Shown: piece after piece, positions 56,470-64,000 of the stretch
How positions within the stretch are numbered: position 1 is the first letter of the stretch
Layout of the letters: each line of letters begins with the position of its first letter
NCBI GenBank assembly: GCA_004369045.1
Contig: ML213511.1
Location: forward strand, 330,182 to 394,181
Direction of reading: 5' to 3'
DNA length: 64,000 nt
Source of the DNA: Heliocybe sulcata
Taxonomy: Eukaryota; Basidiomycota; Agaricomycetes; Gloeophyllales; Gloeophyllaceae
Notes under the pieces: generated by a model
Told to the model about the DNA's origin: nothing
Seen by the model: the letters and a program-made list of their open reading frames with translations, nothing else
The model's database searches: none
Translations under genes and position numbers: made by a program

Positions 56470-57823
56470 ATGGCCAACAGCAAGGTGACGCCGGGGCCAG
56501 CGAGGGCATTGCGTCAAGATGCTTCCATGCACGGCCCTGTTCTTGCACACACGGCCGTCCCAGCGATGTTCACTTCTCGGTCGCTCCTCGCGTCGGACAA
56601 TGTGATTGATGAGACCTGCGGCTTCCAGTTCAGCGGAGGGTATGAGTATCGAGACAGAGAATATATAGATAGATTTGAACGAGGCGCAGTGCCGGCAGAG
56701 ACGGTAAGTGGTCGCGAGAGGTAAAGCTGAAGGAGGTGACTGATGTGCGGTGATAAGGCGACAATGCCAACCATAAGGCTGGTGACCCAGCCTCAGAACG
56801 TCCCAGCGGCTCTGCCACACCTCCCAAGCATAGGATATGCTTCCGATCTCCCGGATCACCAGACCATCGAGGAGAAGATCGAGTCCAGTGTTAGCGCGGT
56901 CCAAGATAGGGAGAAGGAACCAGGCCACAAAGTGAGGCCCGGTTACCACAGAGTTCCATTTAACGGTCACTAAAAGATCTGTAATTAGATGGTGCTCCTT
57001 ACAACCAATCCAATTACTGACCTTGGGCTGAGCGCCTCGCATAAACCTGGCACAAATTCGTTCGCTGCCGCACCAGTACTGGAAACTCTTGTACCAACCC
57101 GCACGATGGGACGAGACGCCCGAACAGGTTAACTGGACTGACTCCAGGTCCCTCGAGGAGCTCAGTCGGAAGGGACCCGTCACTATCGTCGAAACTGGGC
57201 CTCGACGAGTTGACGATGCCGTCTCAGTCCTCGATATCGAGCTCTTAGAACAGCACGAGCTCCTGGGGCAGGAGCTGGCGCCACTAGTGTCATGCGTCGA
57301 CGATCGCTTGGCTTCCTGCCCGGTGCAAGGTGAATCCATCACCCCGAAAGCCTTGGCCCAACTTGACGGTCTGCAGCCAGCCGCCGCGAATAACTCAAAC
57401 CTCACTCAGCTGTCGCTCCCTGGCCCCAACACGGTTCCTTCCAAGGGCAAGACCGGCATCCAGGAGAAGTCCGTCAAACCTCCTGTCAGCAATAGTGAGG
57501 AGTCCGTGCCGGAAGGCTACCTCTCGCCCACGGCGCGGGCCACGCTCGCTCCTACGCCTGTTGTTCTCCGTAAGAAGCCCATCCGGATCCTCGACGAGGA
57601 TCTCATTGAGATAACCGAAATTGGCTGGCGAAGCCACTCCGCGCGTATCCCGCAAGAACCCCGCCTCATCACGCTCGCCGCCGTCAGGAGCCGTGCGGCC
57701 CTCTTTCGAGAATGCGCGACGCATTGTCAGGTGATCGGTCAGCAGGTTCTGCCACTCCTCCTCCCCTGGGACAAGGCAGAATTAAAGTTAGTGCGAGAGC
57801 GCGCCAGGAGGAACCGCGACTAG
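56470..57823 (+). CDS. orphan family member beta-2
   Basis: Exon 1 (56470-56703, 78 codons as in beta-1) ends REYIDRFERGAVPAET. After a 54 bp intron exon 2 (56758-56931) opens ATMPTIRLVTQPQNV. The acceptor used by the paralogues (at 56988) leads into a frame that stops soon. An acceptor CACCAG at 57076 instead gives YWKLLYQPARWDETPEQVNW, an open frame to 57823. So either the splice site has moved or a frameshift exists. Exon 3 includes LLEQHELLGQELAPL (beta-1: ILHEHELLMQEIANL) and VVLRKKPIRILDEDLIEITE. The C-terminal part is AVRSRAALFRECATHCQ...WDKAELKLVRERARRNRD. About 384 residues with the alternative acceptor. No known domain, signal peptide or membrane segment. Sequence is strongly diverged while gene structure is kept. 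Confidence 0.6.
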
Positions 57824-58082
57824 GTTGAGTGTCCTGGCGTCTACTCGAGTATCACAAGAGACTTCGAATCTCCTTTCCACCTTCAGCCAATTCTCTGTCT
57901 GAGTTTCTGTTTCTTTGTACAATCAGGATTGCCGAAGTGAGGAGGAGGAGAGCGATGTTGTATTCCTTTAGCTTTGCCTGTCTGTACATTTCGCATGCCG
58001 TATATTCCAAATGAATTTGACGGCCCATGGGTTCCTCTTTCCCACCACGCGATGAATCTCAGAAGAACCCGGTCCGCTGCAA

Positions 58083-58175
58083 GACCGAAACACGAGGCAT
58101 TTGCGGTCCATCGCTCGGCAGATGCCGAAGCAGTACAAGCGCGAAATGAGTTCCCGCCACACCGCACATCTCATT
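58083..58175 (+). repeat. conserved block downstream of beta-2 (copy 2)
   Basis: GAAACACGAGGCATTTG...CTCGGCAGATGCCGAAG...CCGCCACACCG. See the copy near 52665. Confidence 0.65.
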
Positions 58176-60856
58176 CGTCCTCTGAGTCCATGGATGCCAG
58201 AAATCGCCTGAAATGTTACGTAGCGCTTCGCAGGTAGGTCTCCATGGATATGCTGTCTGTGCCACCGGCAATTGCAGCTGCAGTAAATCGCTCAGTCCTC
58301 GTATCTGCACTGCATCTGTCCAAACGACGAGATTATCGGCTATCCTGGACTTGCAATTCGAGGTCACAGAAGGTGACGAAGCTCAAAATCCTCGTTCGAG
58401 GCATTTGTTAGCGCGAGCTCTAGGGATCCATCCGCGCAGACCTGGCCACGAGTCTCAACACGACCTAAAGATGAGGGAAGATCCCCCGCTTAACAAGTCG
58501 GATAGAGAGATTGAGTAATTGGGCAACAGCGAGGGTGCAACTGTTCGGACTTCGCCACAATGTGGGACGATGATTGGCAGGATGGCAATCACTATCCTCA
58601 CATTGACGGCTACCGAGCCAGTATTTCGGATAGCCGGGCACAGAGGTAAGAGGGCGGCTGTAGAAGACCGACCGTATCCAACCAGGACCTGAGCCCATAC
58701 CAAGTTTACTGGGACGACAAGTACCCGAGATCTGGGCCAGAGGGGCAATAGGGCGACCAGCTTAGCGAGTCAGGGTAGGGAAGAGGCAAGAAACAGCTGC
58801 CTCCTAAAGCCATCGGCGTACCAGCCAGTACTGTGCCTCGAGCAGCAGGCGGTGGGTCCCTTTCCCACCGCTTTCAGCTACGCCCTGACGATAATTATCT
58901 GAGAACCGATATGACAGTCCGATTCGTAATCCACAGAGAGCGCCAGACTGCGTCGATTCGAGGCGAGGTGTATCCGAGTGATGGTTCGACAGGAACCCTG
59001 TGGCTGAGCTGCACTCGCCACGGTTTTGCCGAGGCAAGTACATCGGCGGGTATCATCCGTCCCTGCTTTCTGGAAACAGAGGTCCCCTTCAGTGTAGTCC
59101 AAGCGGACGTGCTAGACGACTGCTACTGCCCACAATGTTACAGTCCAGAGTGGAGCAGGCAGCCGGCATCAGAATGCCTTACGAAGGTTCAGGCTAGCCG
59201 TACGGCTCGCATCTTCTGGAGCATTCATCACTGAACGTTGGTCCTGGGTTTACATGACACTTACCGCAACCCATCGTCCTTCTATCCGAGCAAAACTTCC
59301 ACTCAGCGCTCCGGCAAGTGTGTGGAATAGCAACTGGGACGAAGTCGTGAGATGAAACCTATGGATTCCTGTAAAGATTTTCCACAGAGTCCCGTCGTTT
59401 CCAATGGGTGCGATACCATAAGATGTTCGAAGGCTTGGATTATGAGGTGTTCACTGTTCACCGTGTCCGCAGCGTGTCGTCGCACAAAAAGACACTGAAA
59501 ATATACGCGTTCATTACGATTTTCCGAGTCCAGTGTCGAGTTCTGACATGTTAGTCAAGTAGGAGCGAACAAGGGACGCGACGGAGTCGCAGTCAAGTCC
59601 TTCAGACTCCAGAGAACAGGCGAGGATTTCCGTTTGTGGACGCAGCTCCGCCACGCGACGATGATGCGATCAATGCATTAATTCACAAATTTAAAGCGTC
59701 AGTACTTCAGTCGCCCTCTGTGATGCCACTCTGTGCTTTACCACTCAGCCGATGGAGTTTGTACGCCTCTCATACAATGAAGGCAGCATCCTGGCAAGGG
59801 CGCAAAACCAATGGAAATTAAAAAGGTACTGGTTTCTTCCGCTAAATTAGCCACAATTGACCTTGCCGCCACATTGGGTCTTGATGCGTCTTAGAGCTTC
59901 CTCAAGGAGCCTCAATTCCAGCAAGCCCGATATCGAGCTTCAATTTCGTTTGCAAGGTGTTGGTCTGTGATCTGAAGCCATTCGATGTTCTGCGAGCCTA
60001 ATGATATAAGAAGCATACATTATATGACAGGTACTTCGACGTATGAGTACAAGGTACTGCCAGCCTTCCAGCGCAGAGGAAATTTGGACAGAACAGGAGA
60101 ACCGATAACAGGGAGACGCACAACACCTAGAATGTTGAGGGTGCGTCCCAACGAGTTGAAAAGACCTCGATACGGGCTTAGGGACCAGACGTAATTGATG
60201 CAGGCATGGCCAGGCATCCCGAGATGATAATTGGTGGCGCATCGGTACGATCGCTCTTTTCTTGCCTCGTGCCACAGCTCGGCCACTAGAGCGTACTGTT
60301 TCGATGGCTGAAGTCATCCTCGATAACTTGGTATCGTCGAAGCTTCGGTGCCTCCGCTGGACCGATCAACCCGTGCCACCACCGAAGACCAACCGAAGAC
60401 AGCGGGTTGCTATACGATAGGGGCCCATGCCACTGGAGAACAGGCTGATAGTCCGGCGTAGCAGTCGCTCATGGACCGAATTAGGAAGGTTAGTCGTTAT
60501 CTCTGCCCTGAGGACAGCACAACCGCGAAGCGAAGACACGGTAATCGGCTCCCATGGGTTTAACCATGGTGTAGGCGGAGGAGTCCATGGATGGAGCTTG
60601 ATCAACGAAGGGAGATTGTACCTTTCAGCGTAGCGCAGAGCTGCAATCAGTCAAAATATCGTAGTATTCCCAGAAGTTCGTTAAATGAGCATACATCGGC
60701 GGCGTGGCGTCGGGCGGATATGCCGCCCCCGAATTCTGCAGGAAGTCCTTCCAGCGTTCTAGGGAGGTATCTGCAGGATATCAGCGTAGATTGCACGCGT
60801 GGAGGAAACCCTTTAAGGCCCAAGGTAAGCGAAGGCCAGGGTCTCGGCCTCGGCAT

Positions 60857-60895
60857 CTGCCGGCGGTGACCATAAAAGACGAACAATGCGCGTAC
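60857..60895 (+). promoter_or_regulatory. shared promoter block of beta-3
   Basis: GGCATCTGCCGGCGGTGACC followed by ATAAAAGACGAACAATG, 78 bases before the ATG. It is almost identical to the beta-1 block although the proteins differ greatly. Confidence 0.55.
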
Positions 60896-60950
60896 TCACC
60901 TGTCTTCAACTTGAACCTCATCCATCGTCCACGACACTTAGTGCTTAGCC

Positions 60951-62129
60951 ATGGTTTTGCAATCGCTGGGATCTCTAAAGGATAAGCAGTTGAAATTGGG
61001 CTTCATGAAGACCCAAGACCGCTTGCTGCCGTCCAAGGGTGCCACCGTGGAAGCTCCAGCCCCTGCTGCCGCGACGCGGCCACCCCATGCGCCCGACGCG
61101 TCGAGTAACCCCAAAAGCGACCAAGGAATGGAGGAGAGAGGCAATCGCGAGACAATCGCGCGCGCCGATCGCACCGATCAAGCGTCCGCAGCCGTGGAAC
61201 AGGTAAGTCGTCGCGAGTCATGTGGCAGATCAAGACGGCTAATTCAGAGGGCTTAGTCGGAGACATCAACCGTACAGGCCGTGTCACAGCTACAAGACAG
61301 CGCGACCTACGCGTCGAGCGCCCCTCGCTTCATTCACATGTTTGACAGACTCTATGGTCTGACTACCGACGAATTGAACGAGTATTGGGCCATGGGCACC
61401 TCAGCCGAGAGGAATATTACCACGCTAAACCAAATGGTGAGTGTCACGGCGACATCTGGCTGCTCGTATTCCAACTAAAGGATCTGTCATTAGATGCGTG
61501 CCATAATAACACATCAAATTACAGACCTTCCGGCACAGTCCGCTCTGAATCCGCCTAGCGAGTGGGTCGCAACCAGGTTTGCTGCTCCGAGGCCAAAGCG
61601 ATGGGAGGAGAGACCAGAGTGGTGGGACTGCGATAAAATCTGCTATGTCGAAGCTGCGCAGCCCAACATCTCAGATGAACCCGAGGCATCCCCTCTCTCG
61701 CTTCCTGCCGTCGTTACTCCTCCCGACGCCGACATGTTCCTCGCCCAGAAGAAGCCCGCCGAGTTTCTCGTCAGCGACGACGACGAGATCGTCTCTGGCG
61801 GGTGCCTACCGCTCGAGGCTCGGGTCATTCGGCCCCCTACGCCTGTCGCTCACCGCCAGAAACTGCTCCGGATTCTGAACGGGCCGCTCGCAGAGATACC
61901 CCGAGCTAGCGCGCCAGCGCCCGCCTGGTACTCGATGCCATACACCAAACCGGTCAGCGCTGTCGGCAAGAAGACGACCCTCCTTGCGCCCGCTTCGATA
62001 GAGTATCGCGGCCGCTTCTGGCGCGAGCTTGCTGCGCCGAGTCCGACGATGGGCACACTCATCATGCCCCTCGCATATCGATGGGAGGAGGAGGACATGG
62101 CCGCGTTGCGGGAGGTGAAGCTCGAGTAA
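60951..62129 (+). CDS. orphan family member beta-3 (intact)
   Basis: Exons 60951-61202, 61257-61436 and 61494-62129 join in phase 0 with clean GT-AG borders, giving about 355 residues. Intron 1 is 54 bp, the same length as in beta-1 and beta-2. The N-terminus (MVLQSLGSLKDKQLKLGFMK) and exon 1 end are not recognisably like the paralogues. Exon 2 has APRFIHMFDRLYGLTTDELN. Exon 3 opens MRAIITHQITDLP and carries LVSDDDEIVSGGCLPLEARV, IRPPTPVAHRQKLLRILN and FWRELAAPSPTMGTLIMPLA, the C-terminal core shared with beta-1. It ends MAALREVKLE. Acidic and soluble, no known domain. It is the cleanest member and the best model for the family. Confidence 0.65.
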
Positions 62130-64000
62130 ACCTTGAAGCTGGAATGAAAGAATAGAAGTATAAATTTCTCTCGTTCCACCTTGTACGATAGCTGATTGGA
62201 GGATAGTCGTCGGGTTGTGCTGATTTTCTTTGTATCTCTTGTATGAATAGGATGGCGAGTTTGGGAAGAGGAGTGACCTCGTATTTCTTGTTGCTGCTTG
62301 TACTTATATCCCGCACTGTTTCCAACTTCGCAATGTATTGCTTGCACTATGGGAGTGAAAGTTTCATTACCACGACCAACCTGTCAGATGTGCTCCAGAA
62401 CGAAACACGAGGCACTGTAGTCCATCATTCGAAGCTCGGCGAGTGCCGAAACCCGCGCAAGGACGCGATGAGCCGCCGCCACACCGCCCCGTTCCTTCGT
62501 CCTGCACGTCCAGATAGACCAGACACCCTTGATCAGCTACAGCATATTTGATTGCCAGCTACTGAGCACTCAGCAGGCAGGTCCCAGACCATGTCGCGTC
62601 CGTGCCACCGGCGCCTGCAGCGTCCGTAAGTCTGATGCCAGTCGCGTCTGTACCGCATCCTCGAATATACTCACCGCGTCTGCAGAAATTGGGTTGTCGG
62701 AAGGGAGCCGGATGACAAGGCCAGCTGTACTAGACACCGACTGACCCTCGAACATGGCCAATGACGTGAAAACCATGGTAAGTAAGAGCACCATTGGTCC
62801 AATCGGCGAGAAGCGAGGCAGGAGTAGCAGTACTTCAAGATCGGAGAAGATCGAGAGGTCGGAAGACCTTGCGAAGATGATGGCGATGTTTCCTTGAAAT
62901 TGGTGAAATTGGATGGAGGGCCCTCGGGGGCTCCGCGTGCCGGCACGAGAAGACAAGGTTGTGCACGAGCTTGGGACAATGGTGACCTGAAGGTTCATCT
63001 AGAAAAGGTGCGTCAAGGTACAAATTACCCCACTCACGCAACCTAAGGTGCTGTGGGCAGTATGAAGAGAGCGCAGGTAAGATAGCGCCAAAATCAGGGA
63101 ATGCAGAGAGTCGAGAACACTGGGAGCATTCGTGAGTTTACTCTCCCAGGTGCTATGTTTGACATCAGCCGGTAATCTCCAGACGCAGTGCGAGTTCTCG
63201 CCTGCCCGCCGCATCGGTTTTCAGCAAGGAAGCGTCCGCAGGTGAGTGTTCGAATCTCTCATCGCCGGCGCGACTACCAGGAGGAGAGGCGACCGGTGAG
63301 TGGGTCCCACTCGCTCTGTCCAACACTGACGAAGGGGACTCAACAGTCGACAGACGATGGCCGTGAACGAGTGAAGCTAGGATCGTAGCGTCCAGGGTTT
63401 CAACAGCGTCGTGGACAGCACCCGTCAGAACCCCTGAGGAAGAAGCATGCTAGCTGGCACATTCCCGTCTCGTATATCCGTCAGCTGATTCCCCTCTCGA
63501 ATTCGAGAGGATACATTTCGTAAGCCATTCTCGCTGCGCCCGAGCAGAGATCCTGAGGATAGCTCCCTCATTCCCCAAGAGCCTCCGCCGGCAGCTCTGG
63601 CCCGCCCGCAGGTCCAGACACCGTGAAGATGCGAGATGGAACTGACACCCTCAGCTCATTTCCAAGAGCTCCGAGCGACGTACAGGGCATGCAATAGCCG
63701 AAGATGGTGGAAGTATAGTATTATCCGGCGAGTGTCGTGCAGCGCCTGTCTCATCCCACCAGAGTATTGAGGAGACTAAAGCCATAGCCGTCCAGATACT
63801 TTTCTATGTTCGGTACACTGTCACTCAAACCATTCGAAGAGGAGACGGGAGAGCCCTGCAGATGGGGAGAGCGATGGACCAGCTGTCGGGTGATGGGGAG
63901 AGTTGGACACGGTGCTTGCGGAGGGTAAGCCCGCACAACCGCGCGCCTTTTCGGGAAGTGTCCCGAAATAGCCCGGGTACCTTGATCTTGATGTAATCTC
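62130..64000. other. downstream flank of the array; one doubtful minus-strand frame
   Basis: It contains the third conserved block (62400-62495). A minus-strand frame at 62570-62998 (142 codons from ATG) includes MVLLLTMVFTSLAMFEG, which resembles a signal or membrane segment, then FEDAVQTRLASDLRTLQAPV. A decayed match (DAVQIRGLSDLL) lies in unit 2 near 58270-58330. It could be a small gene or chance. The rest to the window end has no supported frame. Confidence 0.3.
62400..62495 (+). repeat. conserved block downstream of beta-3 (copy 3)
   Basis: GAAACACGAGGCACTG...AAGCTCGGCGAGTGCCGAAA...CCGCCACACCG. The hairpin stem changes on both sides (GGCAGATGCC to GGCGAGTGCC), keeping some pairing. Confidence 0.65.

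Larger units (their letters stand above)
57824..60950. other. spacer of tandem unit 2; no supported gene
   Basis: It includes the conserved block near 58083-58175 and a copy of the 54358 segment near 59420-59520. A third form of the latter, reading RRHAAD on the minus strand, lies near 60650-60730. No alpha gene can be recognised upstream of beta-3, so it seems to have been lost or never copied. Confidence 0.4.

Noticed and set aside
60366-60640. a third alpha gene upstream of beta-3
   Set aside because: Neither frame resembles the alpha motifs (IPRTPWEDRK, VVAGSFKK). The segment next to beta-3 instead matches the unit spacer.
63240-63262. tRNA-like B box (GTTCGAATC)
   Set aside because: The T stem is imperfect, and no A box, anticodon arm or acceptor stem can be built upstream.

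Overview
The window is from a filamentous basidiomycete, most likely an agaricomycete. Genes are split by many 45-65 bp GT-AG introns. Small GC-rich genes are packed on both strands. The contents (P450 monooxygenases with the N-terminal IPGP hinge, F-box proteins, an NmrA-like reductase, a GABA-type permease, a hexose transporter) are typical of such genomes, and one DNA transposon has CACTG ends. There are no bacterial operons. I saw no tRNA, rRNA or CRISPR array. Exon structures were read by eye from splice signals and family motifs, so individual junctions are provisional.

Left part (1-14.5 kb): the 3' end of an acidic disordered protein, a Cys-rich zinc protein, a p47/Shp1 UBX adaptor of Cdc48, and divergently the SMC5/6 subunit Nse3 with a paired MluI-box promoter. 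Then come a cytochrome P450, a mitochondrial-type J protein and an alpha/beta hydrolase. Between the last two lies copy A of a 2.2 kb repeat.

Middle part (14.5-32.5 kb): a 2.6 kb non-autonomous DNA transposon (15493-18079, 12 bp terminal inverted repeats, 4 bp CTGA target duplication, arrays of GTGGGTGACCC-type palindromes at each end) has landed about 150 bp upstream of an NmrA-like reductase. It is followed by an F-box-like gene, a GNAT acetyltransferase, 3.3 kb without a clear gene, a hexose transporter, a tiny secreted-protein gene, and copy B of the 2.2 kb repeat in inverted orientation.

Right-centre (32.5-48.4 kb): mostly conserved genes. These are a SNF2-family ATPase, an APC-family permease, a large F-box protein, the Rab geranylgeranyltransferase beta subunit (head to head with the F-box gene), a disordered nuclear-type protein, and a second P450 that is a clear paralogue of the first, on the opposite strand.

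Right end (48.4-64 kb): a tandemly duplicated orphan family. Three 'beta' genes (51.1, 56.5 and 61.0 kb) share exon structure, a 54 bp first intron, a promoter block and a C-terminal motif, but their proteins differ strongly. Two 'alpha' genes (49.8 kb, broken; 55.3 kb, intact) precede the first two betas and look distantly related to them. I recognise no known domain. This array is the best candidate in the window for something undescribed.
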